Assembly (NCBI GenBank): GCA_030248135.1
Contig: JASANC010005780.1
Location: 84,129 to 148,128, forward strand
Length of the DNA stretch: 64,000 bases
Direction of reading: 5' to 3'
Origin: Theristus sp. LFF4_11
Lineage: Eukaryota; Nematoda; Chromadorea; Monhysterida; Xyalidae
The notes beneath the pieces are model-generated. The model saw nothing but the letters and a program-made list of their open reading frames with translations, did no database searches and was not told the origin of the DNA. The position numbers and the translations under genes were made by a program. Positions 34,001 through 47,100 of the stretch are shown piece by piece; position 1 is the stretch's first letter, and each line of letters opens with the position of its first letter.

Positions 34001-36212
34001 CACCAACAAAAACACCACGCATTCCACCAATGATTTATTTTCAGCGTGTGTGTGAAAACGATACTAAACAAGTGCACTAAATGTTGGTTTCACATTTGCC
34101 AAATCAACTGCCTCTCCTCTCAGTGACCAGCACTAAAACACCCAAATGCCTATCATAAATTTGTTGTCGTTTGACGACATGCCATTGAGAACGCACGCCG
34201 TCATAAACCGACAATTTATGAGAGCAAAACGAGCTGTTAGCAAGCAGGCAACAAATTATGCTAAGTTGATCAATCCGTCTGAGAAATATTGCACATGTAC
34301 AGGGTGTCCCAAAAAAACATAACAAAAGTAAATGGCTCGTGCGGCCGACTGGTTGCACGTGAAGCCGTGAAATTTGAAACACTTTTAGAAAAAAGGAACA
34401 CATTTTGTGTGTTCAAATTTTATCCCGAAATTCCACTTTTTCAATAACATTTCAGCAGAAATACGTAAAAGCTCAAAAATCACCTAAATTTAGTTTTTTG
34501 ACTCAAGATAAACATCATTGTCGTCATCGAGAATCTCATCTGGCAGTGGCACAAGCTCATCGTCAGCTTCAACTTTACTGATGTCATCATGTTCATGCTC
34601 ACGGTCGTTCAGTTTCATGTTTCTCGGCTGCTCAATGTGTTTTCCATTGTTCTCAATGAACGACGACATTCGATGTTTGAAACTGATGATCACTTTCTGG
34701 TGCAGCGCCCGATCATCGATGATTTTTTCTCACACCGCTGCAGTGGTGGGCGCCGAAAATGTCCCGCATTATCCGTCAGATGCCCCCAAACGCAGAAGTC
34801 AAAGGCTTCATGTCCGGACTCCTCTCGGGCCATTCAATTCTGCCCATGCGGCCGATCCAGCGGTCACCGAACGACGCCGACAGCCACTCGCGCACTTGTT
34901 TCAATTTTCCTCTTGACTTATGGGTTTGGGGCACCTGAAGGAAATTGTGTACCGTTCGGCGCCCAACATTTTCGACAATTTGAAAACCAAAATTCGCAGT
35001 GGTGTGCAAAAAATCAACGATGATCGGGCGCTACACCAGAATTGCTCATCAATTTCGAACATCAAATGTTGGCAATCATGAGAACAATGAAAAAGACATT
35101 GGGCTGCTGAAAAAAGTGAAACTAAAGGGTCGAGAGGGAAAATCTGATGAGATCAGTGAAGACGAAGCTAAAGATGAACTTGCGCCACTGTCATATGTGA
35201 ATCTCGATGACGACAACGATGATTATCCTGAGTCAAAATGCTGAAGTTAGGTGATTTTTGAGTTTTTACGCATTTATACTAAAATATTATTGAAAAAATG
35301 GAATTTCGGGATAAAATTTGGACACACAAAATGTGTTCCTTTTTTCTAAAAGTGTTTCAAATTTCACGGCTTCACGTGCAACCAGTCAGCCGCACGAGCC
35401 ATTTACTTTTGTTATGTTTTTTTTGGGACACCCTGTATTAACACGGGCGGAACGTTTGGATCAGCTACTTCCAGTTGGTAATGGTACAGCACATCACTCT
35501 TTAGAACCCAACGTTCAAATAAACCACACAAATCAAATACCACAATCTTTCAGGTCCCTTGGTTTACTTTTTTGTATTTTTTTTTGGTCATTGAAAATCT
35601 AAACTGTAAAGGCGGAAACACCATTTAGTTTTTCGTCCGTACGCACAAACGTCGTTCTAAATCCCGTACGCAAACTAATCGTGTCCGTAATGCATTAAGA
35701 TAGCACACACGACACGATTTCTAAATCGCGTGGCCATTTTTTACGTGTCGTGTCCGTGCGTACGCACAAAAAACTAATTGCTAAACGCGCCTTAAATAAA
35801 CACACACAACACGCAAGAAATGAGCTCTAGCCACATTCACACGTTCACCAGCGCAGCAGCGATTTCCGCATGACCCCTCCCACCAAAAATCCTAGAACAT
35901 AGCCCCCTGAAGCATTTTCAAAATGTTACCAAAAACTCTGCAGCTCAATCGAGTGCCTTTATTTCAAGTCAGAACAACTTTCAAAGCACACGACACGAAC
36001 ACGTTCGAAAGGTATCTATATCATAGATATAAAGCATAGATTCTGCGCACACGCAAAACACTGTGGGATAGCTGCTGGGGGTACGTACCTCCTGGCAAAT
36101 CGAATTTCCACTCTTGCTCATTGGCGGCGTGCACAGCCAAACTGAGCAGCAGAGCAGCGAGCGCGAGTAGCTGGCAGACAATCTGCTGAGCGCTCAATAG
36201 ATGAGCACGCAT
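19065..36212 (-). CDS. cle-1: Collagen XV/XVIII homologue with C-terminal endostatin domain
   Basis: Twenty-four minus-strand exons, phase-consistent, about 1,046 aa: 36212-36089, 31848-31388, 31006-30917, 27796-27728, 27564-27535, 27363-27288, 27195-27127, 25829-25299, 24833-24778, 24683-24618, 24539-24408, 24329-24198, 24112-24044, 23616-23533, 23450-23400, 23335-23234, 23156-23034, 22130-22089, 21345-21319, 20988-20809, 20413-20378, 20282-19978, 19865-19682, 19166-19065. Order: signal peptide (1-31), thrombospondin-N/laminin-G-like domain (about 42-248, ending GQIQELKLFADP), Pro/Ser-rich region, interrupted Gly-X-Y collagen (about 484-714), trimerisation domain (715-755), hinge (756-850), endostatin (851-1017) with its four Cys in ADFACYHQ, YCDAW, DCSRKF and VLCVEN. 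Role: secreted basement-membrane collagen that influences cell and axon migration in C. elegans (CLE-1). The small exons between collagen blocks are the least certain. Introns hold several transposons. Confidence 0.92.
22199..22990. mobile_element. Palindromic MITE, Tc1/mariner type, in a collagen-gene intron
   Basis: 792 bp with ends CAGTCGAACTCACT and AGTGAGTTCGACTG, flanked by TA (22197-22198 and 22991-22992). The arms are about 390 bp, nearly self-complementary, and include GACGACGACGTCGTCGC tracts near the centre. It lies between the trimerisation exon and the next exon of the collagen gene. A related half copy is at about 49622-49795. No coding capacity. Confidence 0.85.
23781..23900. 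repeat. Direct duplication, two copies of about 65 bp
   Basis: Two adjacent copies share TTCATCGAAACACA, ATCAAACGATCTAAAATCGTG and flanking bases, in an intron between two collagen exons. Confidence 0.75.
25942..26838. mobile_element. Mariner-family element with a decayed transposase 3' end
   Basis: TIRs CAGGGTGGGGCAAAAAATG and ...TTTTTTGGATCACCCTG are flanked by TA. On the minus strand, fragments in two frames (26380-26138 and upstream) resemble the C-terminal part of Tc1/mariner transposases: a GHVKQLVY segment, then LPSFQHRMDAVIENNG-HIEQL and an acidic tail. The frame is broken and the N-terminal half is missing, so it is a dead 897-bp copy in a collagen-gene intron. Confidence 0.75.
27842..28258 (-). 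CDS. cle-1: Alternative first exon of the collagen XV/XVIII gene (own signal peptide)
   Basis: A long open exon on the minus strand, starting at Met 28258, whose first 25 residues form a good signal peptide (MLMLHALPHSLATVSLVIVV then SQLLC). It ends at CATGAG|GTCTGTG (27842), phase 0, matching the phase-0 start of exon 27796-27728. Spliced this way it gives a shorter isoform that skips the signal peptide and most of the TSPN domain. C. elegans cle-1 and vertebrate COL18A1 both use alternative promoters, which supports the reading. It has no recognised domain (His/Gln/Ser-rich). Alternatively it is open sequence inside the 3.1-kb intron. Confidence 0.55.
34300..35435. mobile_element. Mariner-family element with inverted-duplicated ends and transposase remnants
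   Basis: TIRs begin CAGGGTGTCCCAAAAAAAC and end TTTTGGGACACCCTG, flanked by TA; the arms pair over at least 160 bp. Minus-strand frames carry transposase fragments: FGDRWIGRMGRIEWPERSPD (34776-35009 frame, the region of the last catalytic Asp) and SFKHRMSSFIENNGKHIEQ (34490-34693). The right arm on the plus strand encodes a related acidic C-terminal tail (DEAKDELAPL...DDDNDDYPESK), mirroring DDELVPLPDEI...DDDNDVYLESK on the left. Frameshifted and inactive; lies in the first intron of the collagen gene. Confidence 0.75.
35610..35792. mobile_element. PIF/Harbinger-type MITE
   Basis: 183 bp with inverted ends AGGCGGAAACACCATTTAG and the counterpart AGGCGCGTTTAGCAATTAG, sharing CGTACGCAC further in. 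Flanked by TAA on both sides (35607-35609 and 35793-35795). A 3-bp TAA duplication with AGGC-type ends fits Harbinger MITEs. In the first intron of the collagen gene. Confidence 0.65.
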
Positions 36213-36561
36213 GATTAGTTGGATGGATAGCGGAGACGTGTGTGTACACTGACGGTGACGCTTAGTGCTGCTAGGTGCACACGAACACACAAATCTCTTG
36301 AATCGCTGCTGCGCGCTGCCTCTCTGTCTCGTCTCTCGTCTGGCCGTATGCGTCCACGCCAAGAACGTCTTTCTGCCGAATACCCGAATGGAAGCGTTTG
36401 CTTGAATTATGACGTTTTGTGAAGTGAGCTGCTGTGATCGTTTAGCAACCAGCGCCAAGTTAGGTTGCCAGGTTTATACGCGTCGTCAAACTTCTCAGCG
36501 TTCCTTCCTCCTTTTCCTTCATCGAAACGTGCACTCTTTTTAAATGTTGAAATCAGTGTCT

Positions 36562-38702
36562 TTAATTGTTGCGATAGGTAACACGATGAGCAACAAATAA
36601 ACATTTGAACGGCTTATGATGTGAGCCGTCCTTTGAAGTTTCCATATTGGGTTTGGCAATTCCACAATTACAAATTGTACATCCGCCGAAATTCAGATAC
36701 TCAATCTGAAAGTACCTGCACCCTGAAAAAAATATTGCGTTAGGGTCTATTATAAAATTATGAGAATACAAACAAACTATTTGATCTCTGTGATGACACT
36801 TTTCTATTGGTCAATAAAAAGCCGAGAATAGACGAATTTATTGCGCAATACCTGAACGATCAATATGCACTGTTATAAATGAACTGTTATCAGATACAGT
36901 ACAAGATTCGCTATACAACTCAATTATCTTCTTCATTCAACCACACGTTACACTCGCTAACAGATTATAACACGGTAAACTTGACGTCTTCTCCAACCGA
37001 AGTTCCAGCCGCTGCAATCTGCCTAAACAAGTCATCCACGTTTCTCACGACATGATTGTCAAGTGTTTGAATTCTTCAGGATTTTGAGCAATTGGTTAAT
37101 CAATAGGATGCATTAGAGCTTCAAATACCAAAAGGATTCTCTTATAATTCTCACACACAACAAAAACAAGATCACCTAAAAATTACCTTATCTAGCCAAA
37201 ACTTTTCATATTGTTCAAAGCTTTACATTCTACCGGTTTGAAAGACCCGTTTACATTCATATCTCAAAAGCGAAAGCAAATAACGCACAGTTATGCATGC
37301 GTGCGTGATACAAGGTCACGAATATGAATTATAGCCGTTTACGTATCTATCACACAAGATCATATTGCAAGAAAGTGGCGCTGGCGTGGAATCCATGGTG
37401 TCCTGAATATGATTTTGTGACAAAAAAATAGCAAGCAACAATTTCGAATTCCTCATGTTCCTCATTTGTTTACTTGTCGTTCGAGAAAAAAGCGAACTTT
37501 TACGGCATTGATTTGATTGTTTGGGTAAAATCCTGTATGCATGTTCAATTATAAATTTCGCACAGCAAACCGCAATAAATCCACTGCAGAAGACAGAATA
37601 ATGAAAGTTGTCTCCAAAGTCACAACACCATTTCGAAATTTCACGAACAAACAAAAATTCTATCTAACTGCCAAGATGGTAATTCCTTAATCTATTCGTC
37701 AGTGCACCAAAACCGCAATTGGAATTCCATTCTTCTACAGTTTCTTTTCATTTGCGCATGTGAACAAAATTTCAGTCCACGATTTAGGGGCGAGAATAAT
37801 TGTCACATTGATTTCGACATCGGTGTAGGCAAGCCAAAATGATTTTGCATAAATGAAATAACAATTTTATTAATCGTAGGGTTGACCGCCAGCAGCCTTA
37901 AAGTTCTGAAATTCTTGAATACTGAACGTTGTTTTACATCGAGTTATGTTGTAATGATGTTGGCACCGGCAAACCAAGAAAATGCATGTTAAGTGACCGA
38001 TATGAACGAACGCATTGTCATGACAGCCATCACTGCAACCATTCAAACCGCAATGTACATTTTCACGACACGTGCACTCTTTCTGAGAGATGATGCGAAA
38101 TGGATACATAAAGTCATAATCTGAAATGACAATAAAGCAAAGCAGCACACCCCGACAAAAAATTCTTCCAGAAGTAAGGAATGGCGGTGCGAAATGTGCA
38201 GATCGTTTTGCAGCCTGTGGTGCAGCCTTTTGTGTCGTAAAATAAACTTTCTGCAAGAAAAATTACATAACATTTAACATTTGTCGCCAGCGCGAAACAT
38301 GGAACGGTCAATAAATTTAAACCAACATAACAACTTCATCAGAAAACATAATATTTATGAAATAGTCAAAACTATGTTCACGAAAATCATTAAGCAACCG
38401 CATTTCAGTTTAGGCGTCAAAAAACGGAAAATAACATAATAACGATCATCGGCATAGTGGATAATTCAGTATGCAGGTGACGAAAATGAGACGCACAAAC
38501 AACGGAAAAGTTTATAAAATTGTAATTTTGAGGTCACCAACATCATATTAAACCTGCGACAGAAAAATTGAATTCCTGTTTGAAAATAAATTCGCAATGG
38601 CACACAGAAGTGATGAACGGTTGTAATTGAGTCATTGGTTTTGGACAACAGACATAGGAATGTAGCCCCCAATATCAAGAACATAACAAATAGTAACGAC
38701 AA
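36562..38702 (-). CDS. Possible secreted Cys-rich protein (exons not fully resolved)
   Basis: Three pieces suggest a minus-strand gene. At 38702-38554 a Met is followed by a strong signal peptide (MSLLFVMFLILGATFLCLL) and a good donor (GCAG|GTTTAA). At about 38120-37870 a frame contains ECTCRENVHCGLNGCSDGC and CRCQHHYN. At about 36722-36562 an acceptor precedes a frame with YLNFGGCTICNCG and a stop, reminiscent of a VWC-type Cys pattern. A small exon near 37400-37360 (DTMDSTPAPLSCNM) may belong. I could not make all phases agree, so the model is provisional and the function unknown. Confidence 0.3.
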
Positions 38703-38999
38703 AAATATTTTTAGACGAAAGGAAAGCTCATTCGCATGGCTACCTCATAAAAAGTTGCTTCAATAAAATCAGACAAAAACTTTTTCCATGAAAATATGAG
38801 CACAAAAAGCAGCTTGTTTGTACAGATAAGTTAGAGCCAACAGAAGCATGGACACAACCAACTATATTCATTTAGCAAAATATACTTTCAATAATAAAAG
38901 AACAAAACTACAATGGAAAGAGAGTTGGAGAATATATGGTTCGACAGTAGGGCTCTTTTTGAGTGCTTCTGTAAAATGCTGAAGTCCCGCCTTCCAAGC

Positions 39000-41139
39000 G
39001 CTTGGTAGCAATAGGCAAAATATGAATAACCAATGGGACGTATTAGAACATGAGATGACACACGACGCCGGCACATATTGCTATTGGTATATTTGAAGCT
39101 TCACTCCTCTGACTGACGATTTCATGTGTGTCGTTATTTCCGGATGTATATACTTTAAAAGTTAACACACTTAAAACTGAATAGCTGTTGCCCCCCTCAG
39201 TCAATATTTTCGTGCAACAACGATGCCACTAAGAAGAGTAAGGTTTTTCACGAAGCTGACGACTTGAATTTTAATTTGTGCAATTAAACGTTTTTACGTG
39301 CAAAGGCATAATTACATGATCACTGCTTCTGGTATTATTCTTACTTAAAAAAGTTGTTCCGGTCCGGGTAAAAAGGTCCTCAGAACACATTTCATCTTGG
39401 CATCTTAAAGAATTTTGTCGTATCTTTGTTGAATACTCAACCAAAAATCTTCATAAACTGAAAAAAGGTCGGCAGATGCACTCATTTTTGTTACGGCGCA
39501 CGCGTAAAAAAGGTGATATAAGATCGTTGATATCTGGCTTACGGTTATTGACCTTAACGTAATTTTTGGACATGAACAAATTTGGCTCTATTGATTGCGA
39601 CGGGTTTTCACAGATCACTGCTCAAAGGCTCTTGAAGAAACGCAGTGCAACGCAACCGCACTGGTCGGTGACGGCGCGTGTTGCAAAGAAAACGACCGCA
39701 ATTCATGAACACATCTGAAAAACCAATCAATTGTCTCACACACAACAGCAAAGCAACCACGAGCAATGCGTCTTCAAAAACATGACATGGCTGCAAACGA
39801 CACATCACAAAACCAACAAGACACAGGTATTCGCAGCACCACAGAATGGCCTTCAGTTTGTCAATAGCTGCATTATTTTACTCACATTCAGATTATTCAA
39901 GCTAATTTTTATTTGACTTTCAAATTCAACATTTGGATGACACTTTTTCCTATAGTTGCAATTTGCAAATCAAATGTCTACGTAAATTGTTAAAGCATGG
40001 TTTCACTGAGAACAGGAGCCAAAGCAACAACACTTCAATCCAAAATGGACACAAACACACAGAAAGCCAAGTCCTAAAAAAGCTTGAGATGCTGAACGGT
40101 TTTTACACCATCGTCAACTGGTTTAGCAACCCTCGCCACCCAATGCAGCCACGCACCATGCATTGTGCATGTGCTCGCCTGTGTAGTGCAAACATTGACA
40201 AAACACCAAAAAATGCAATGACGCTGTCGATTATGTTCGAACACCGTTTTCAACTAAACATTGAAACCTTTAAATGTTGCACTTAGACTTGGTACATCAC
40301 ATGAATTTTTGTCGCAAAGACCGTTATCATTCACGCTCATGGTAAAAGGCTGTTATCGTAAAAATTTGTTGATTCGTATTTGTTACATCATTCATTGTAC
40401 ACAAAAGAAAAGTATTGTTCGCTAGATGTTAGCTCCATGTTTTGTTGGCATGTTTGTTAGTTTTAGGTTAAATTAGTTTTGTTCGCCCCAAATGAGATGG
40501 CATGAAAAATTGGACTTTGGAAATTCAATTTTTTGCGACTATTTGAGTTTAATGAATTGAACGGGGAATACATCAAAACTGACTGAATATAATTCCAGTG
40601 AATAACATTAAAAAACAGATTTTTTTGTTGTTTTATTTTATGCAAAAATGTGGAAAAGACTCAAATTTCTTGCGAGCGTATGTTCTACCTCTGACTTTGA
40701 CTGGAAGCGTTTAAGCAATGCACGAAACCGCAGGTTGGTGCCCGCAAATCCGCAGTCCGAAAGCGTGTTTTCTAAGCCATGCGGCCTTGCCGTTTATTAT
40801 CAGAGCAAATGTGAGGTTCCTTCCTGATGAAGGAAATCTTGCTCCACCGTTCGCATGAAATTAATTTGTGTGTAGCGCAAACGCCCGACAAACTTTCACA
40901 ACCGGGGTAAAAAAGGTTCGCGTTTTGAATTTTGGCTCACAGTTGGCAATTGCACTTTTCCATTGGTCAGATAGCGGCAGGACAACAGAACGGAACGATT
41001 CTGCTTTTCATTCGAATTTTCTCAACGTCCACGTTCCGACAGAAAGTGATTTTCGACACTCTTTTCATGACAAAGCACCGCTCACAAATGCATGTGATAA
41101 GAAGCAATTGTTTTCTTGTGTTCAAACAAAAAAGCTCAC
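39000..41139. other. 3' region of the FN3-Ig-MAM gene, mostly unassigned
   Basis: Between the last certain MAM exon and the Cys-rich locus. One candidate terminal exon (39714-39608) has a strong acceptor (GGTTTTTCAG) and the right phase, ending ...EPLSSDL then stop. Another phase-compatible short exon begins near 40600. Nothing else recognisable. Confidence 0.35.
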
Positions 41140-44100
41140 CAGTTGAATTCAGTGAGCTCCATAACGAATCGGGACAGAAACCTTGCACCATTTTAACGTC
41201 ATCTAAACCGATGATGAAAAATCCAGATGGCGATTTCGTTGCTACGATAGCGACCTGCCAGACGATAAAATCAGTTTATTTTTCGTTATCAGTTTTTGAA
41301 AAAGAAACATAAAATCAAACGCTTAATGAAATTGATGGCTGACCTGATTACAACGGCACTACTTTTTTGGTTTTCTGCCAGGAAAGAAGAAAAATCAAAA
41401 CAACAACAAAACAAAACCTTAAACTGAACGTCGACCGGTTTGATGAGCGCCCCAGCTTGAACCCATCGTCGATTTGTGTCGTTCAGTGCGATCACTTTCA
41501 ATGGTGTCTCACGCCGGTACGTTTTGCTGGCGACAATCGGAATCAGGGTTACTTGAAGGGCAGCTGAAATGAAATGAAAACATTGAAAAAAAGAACGCCT
41601 TTATTTTCCAGTTCTGGGGGGGGCGGCTGGGGGGGGGGGCGCCGGCAGTACCGATTACCGAAGACGAGGGGGGTGGGGGGGGGGGAGACCGCGTGGGGGG
41701 GGGGGGGGGGGGTGACGCGACCCCCACCCCCAAACCCTGACACTGGACCATCCACACACCCCCCCCCCCCCCCTCGAAATTTGCTAGACACCCCACCCCC
41801 ACCGGCACCCCCCCCTACATGGACCAAAGTAACTTGCGGAATATACGAATACAAAGCGGAATGCGAAAAAAATCAATCCTCCCAACTCCCCCCAGCAGTT
41901 TATTGGTCGATCTACAGGGTGTTTCAGAAGTAGTGGGTAGGTGTTTGACGCGTTATTTCTCGAGTTGTGTTAAACCATATTCAATGAAATTTTAGACAAT
42001 TTTTCAGGAAAGTTCAACTTAGATTTGTTCAAAATTTCCGAGAAATTCATTTACCTGCACACAAATGACAGAGCAAAACACAAAATTAAAAAAATGGTCC
42101 AGAAAATACCAGATCACGCAATACCAGCGGACAACAAAAGACAACACTCAATGCAAAGATTAAAAAGAACACTTCAAAATGTGTGTGGCAATAACAGCAA
42201 ACATCAACAACAGCGACAACAGTCAACTCCATCAAATTTCTCAAAGTGTCCACCATGAGCGTCAATGCATCACTTGCACCTATCCCTCACGGCCAACATA
42301 GTTGTTCTAGGGGGGGCCTGGGGGGGGGGGGCCCCCCCCCCCAAAAAAATTTTGAATCTATCTCTATCAAACAGGTTTTATTGGCTCAGCTATTATCTAT
42401 CTAAAAAAATTTCTCAGCCAGCTATCTATCTGAAAATTTTTGTCTTCGAAGACATAAAATGAGTTAATTTTTGACCAAAATTGACCATTTTTGCTCGTAA
42501 TTCTTGAAAATTTCGCTAATTTTAGGTAAAATACGCGTTTATACTTGATTTTTAGTGTATTTTTAGCATTATTTTGCTGTTTTTATAGCTTTTTAGCGTT
42601 TTAGCTATCTATCTATCAAATTTCAAAATTTTGACCGGCCCCCCCCCAAAGTCACATGCCCCCCCCCGCGGCCCCCCCCCAAAATTTTCCAGCTACCGTA
42701 TTACCTCTAATAAACCCCCATGGGGGTTTATTTCTTCAGCGACTTCTGGGGGTGGGGGTTTATTTTTGGGGGGGGGGGTTTATTTTTGGGGGGGGGGGTT
42801 TATTTGGAAACCATTTTTAGAGGTGGGCAAAATGGCAAAAATAGCTTCCATGGCAAGAAGGAAGTCGCAGAAACTTCTACTCTACATAGAAATTTCCTTT
42901 TACAACAGCCTTTTGTAATGAAATTACCATTAACTCATTCATTTGGGGCCTTTGGTAGCACAATTTCATCATTTTCACTGCAACCAGCCACTGAATTCAT
43001 TGTTTATGTGTATGTTTTTCTGGGTATGTGTTTCAAACAGGTTTCCAATAATCCCCCATGGGGGATTATTTTTGGGGGGGGATTATTTGGAAACTTGCCG
43101 AGGGGGTGGGGGTTTATTTTTGGGGGGGGTTTAATTTTGGGGGGGGGTTTAATAGAGGTAATACGGTATCTATCTATCTAGAAAATTTGCTCCAGCTATC
43201 TATATCGGCCCCCCCCCAACCCCTCGGCTCTGGAACAACTATGACGGCCAAAGCCGCCTTCTTGCGCATGTAGCCTGGTTCAGCACGTTCCAAAAACCGG
43301 TGCGGTAAATATGTAAAAAAAACGTAATGCATCAATATTAAAACAGGTGCATGTGCAGTAGCGGTGGCCCCTGCCCTTTAACACAGGAAAGAAAAAAATG
43401 CAAAAACTAAATTGATCATTTTCACCTTACAAAAAAGGCTTGGCTTAGGATTAGGATTAGGATTAGGATTAGGAACCTACAACGACTCATTGCAAGCAAC
43501 CACTTATCAGAAATCAAAAAAATCACTTTTAAGTATGTATACAAATCAAAAAAAAACAAAAACAAACAAATGGGATAAAAAAACATTTCGTTATTATGCA
43601 TGCAACGATTCAGCCGCATACACATAGTTGTTCTAGGGGGGGGGGGCTGCTGGGGGGGGCGGCCCCCAGTACCGTGGGCCCAAACAAATTTTCGAAGGGG
43701 GGGGTATGGTGCCGTGGGGGGGGGGGGTGCCGACCAAAAAGTGAGGGGGGGGTCCAACTAGAGATGTAAGGGTCAAAAAAAAATTTTTTTTGAATTTTTT
43801 TTTTAAAAGTAAAAAAATGAGCTTTTTTTTATTTTTTTTATTGAAAATTTTTGAAATTTTTTCTTTAATGTGCCCTGAAAATGCCGTTTTTGGCATAATT
43901 TTTCGAAAGTTCAACAAAAATTTTCTTTGACTTTACCTTGTCACTTAGTCTTCAACGCTGCAGGTGGTATTCTGGATTGATTTATCGACTGTTTTCAGCC
44001 TTGGTGAGTGATGATCGACTCGCGCATTGAAGTACTTGAGCGTCGCAAAGGCTAGTTCAACAAATTCCGATGTCGCTAAGGTGAGATAGAAGCAGAGAAC

Positions 44101-47100
44101 TCACATTTACGCATCGTTTTTCAGGATCTCGAAAGGTGGAAATTGCACTGTCTGCCACTGCAAGCGTAACTTCGTTGGTTGCTCGTTGCTGTTTCGCCTC
44201 GTGTCGTCAGCATGATCACACCGGTTTGTTGTGGAACTTGTTTCCATGTTATTTGAGGTGAATTGAGAGGCAAAACACGAGACGTGATGTCGTCGGTGGG
44301 AAAATGGGGTCGCCGAAACCAAGTCTGAAATTTTCACCCTCCTCCCATATGAGTGGGGGTCATATGGTAAGTCGGTGGCTCCTCAGATGGTGATATTCGG
44401 ACTAGGGTTGTTAAACAAAAATGAAAATTTTTTTTTTTAAAAAAAAAGTGATTAAAAAAAAACAAAAATGCCGATTTTTTTTTTTTTTTTAAAATTCGAA
44501 AAATTTTCCTCTAATATGCTCTGAAAACCTCAATTTTGGCACAATTTTTCGAAAGTTCAACAAAAATTTTCTTTGATTATACCTCGTAAAACCTTTAGCA
44601 GTCGATTTTGGGCCGTTTTACCGACTGATTTTAGGCTTCGACAACATCTGCGATGAAGTTTTTGAGCGTCCCAAAGCTTAGCCTACCATTTCCGATGCAG
44701 ATAAGGTGACGATTCGCCTCGCAGAGCGTCCGATTGTGCTCGCTGCTCCGTTTGCAAGCGCTACGTTGTCTGGTTGCTGCTTCGTGTCGTGTCGTCGCGA
44801 CACCATCAGAAGAATTGATCGAATTTCAAGGCGGTATGTTTGTCTTCACTTTAGCATTAGCTTAGCTGGGGACAATTAGTGACGTTTTGGAGGTCAAAAC
44901 ACAAGAAGAGGCATGGTGACGGTTTGGAAAAGGGGTAATTGAGGTCACCAAAACAAAATCTGCAAAGTTCCGCCATACGGGTGTCATTCGGGAGGCGCTT
45001 GCATATCATATGTGGTTCTTCGGACTCCCTGATTGATTTAGCACAACTTTGATTTTTGAAATTTTTTTTAAAAAAAAAAAATTTTTTAAAAAAAAAAAAA
45101 AACAAAAATGACGATTTTTGTTTTTTTTAACAACCCTAATTCGGACTCCCTGAAAAATTCTGAACAACTTTCATTTGAAAAAAAATTTAAAAAAAAATTT
45201 TTTTGAAAAAGAAAAAAATAGAAAATTTTTTTTTCTTGACATCTCTAGGTCCAACCTATGGTAACGTGGGACCCCCCAGGGGGGTCCCATGGGGGGGTGC
45301 ATTTTTTCAAAATTTTCTGTGGGGGGGTCCACCCCCCCCCCCCGGCCCCCACCCCCCCATGAAATTTTTTCGCTTAAATTTTAAAGGAAAAACGCTAAAT
45401 TTAGCTGCAAAATCTTTGAAATTACAATGAAGATGGTCAAGTTACGTAAAACTACAAAGCTAAACCGGAGCTGGAGCTGATCCCTGATCCCAATGTTTCA
45501 CCCCTTCAACAAAGCTGTCAATCAAGGCACTTTCACTTTGTTAAAAAGGCTTCACTTAGGATTAGGATTAGGTTTAGGATTAGGAACCTACAACGACTTC
45601 ATTAGGATTAGGATTGGGCTTAGGATTAGGAACCTACAACGACTTCATTGAAACCGAACTAAACAACAAAACAGACTGTAAACTTGGCTTTGGTTTAGTA
45701 ATGTAGGCAAAGCGTCAAGTTATCATATATTCAGCTTATATTATAGTCTTTATAGACAAAAAATCATGATTTTCGAAAAAAAATTTAGGGTGTGCAGAAA
45801 ATTTTGGGGGGGGGCGCGTCTCCGCCAGACAAAATTTCATGGGGGGTGGGGGGGGGGGGTGTCGGCCAAATTGTCGCGGGGGGGGTCCGATGGGGGGGGG
45901 GGGGTGCCCGGGTTTAGGGTGGGGGTGGCACGGTGCCCCCCACCCCCCCCCCCCCCACCCGACGTCCTCGGGTGCTCGGGGGGGGGTGTACCCCCCCCCA
46001 CCCCCCCCCGCCCACGGTACTGGCGGCCCCCCCCCAAAAAATTTTCGAATCTATCTCTATCAGAGATAGGGTTGTTAAACAAAAATGAAAATTTAAAAAA
46101 AAGTGATTAAAAAAAACAAAAATGCCGATTTTTTTTTAAATTCGAAAAATTTTCCTCTAATATGCTCTGAAAACCTCAATTTTGGCACAATTCTTCGAAA
46201 GTTCAACAAAAATTTTCTTTGATTATACCTCGTAAAACCTTTAGCAGTCGATTTTGGACCGTTTTACCGACTGATTTTAGGCTACGACAACATCTGCGAT
46301 GAAGTTTTTGAGCGTCCCAAAGCTTGGCCTACCATTTCCGAAGCAGATAAGGTGACGATTCGCCTCGCAGAGCGTCCGATTGTGCTCGCTGCTCCGTTTG
46401 CAAGCGCTACGTTGTCTGGTTGCTTGCTGCTTCGTGTCGTGTCGTCGCGACACCATCAGAAGAATTGATCGAATTTCAAGGCGGTATGTTTGTCTTCACT
46501 TTAGCATTAGTTTAGCTGGGGACAATTAGTGACGTTTTGGAGGTCAAAACACAAGAAGAGGCATGGTGACGGTTTGGAAAAGGGGTAATTGAGGTCACCA
46601 AAACAAAATCTGCAAAGTTCCGCCATACGGGAGTCATTCGGGAGGCGCTTGCATATCATATGTGGTTCTTCGGACTCCCTGATTGATTTAGCACAACTTT
46701 GATTTTTGAAATTTTTTTTAAGAAAAATTTTTCTTAAAAAAAACAAAAATGACGATTTTTGTTTTTTTAACAACCCTAATCAGAGAGGTTTTTTCGGCTC
46801 AGCTATTATCTATCTAAAAAAAATTTTCAGCCAGCTATCTATCTGAAAATTTTTCCAAATAAGTCGATTTTTGACCAAAATTGACCATTTTTGCTCGTAA
46901 TTCTTGAAAATTTCGCTAACTTTAGGTAAAATCATAGTTGTTCTAGAAAATTTTTCGAATCTATCTCTATCAAACAGGTTTTTTCGGCCCAGCTATTATC
47001 TATCTAAAAAATTTCTCAGCCAAAAGCTAAAAAATATATCTGAAAATTTTTGTCTTCGATCGAAGACATAAAATAAGTCAATTTTTCACCAAAATTGACT

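Noticed and set aside
41509..41933. Gly/Pro-rich open frames resembling collagen or proline-rich proteins
   Set aside because: Produced by poly-G and poly-C runs. They lack a regular Gly-X-Y pattern and overlap on both strands.
45766..46110. Gly/Pro-rich overlapping open frames on both strands
   Set aside because: Same cause: homopolymer G/C runs inside a family B element.
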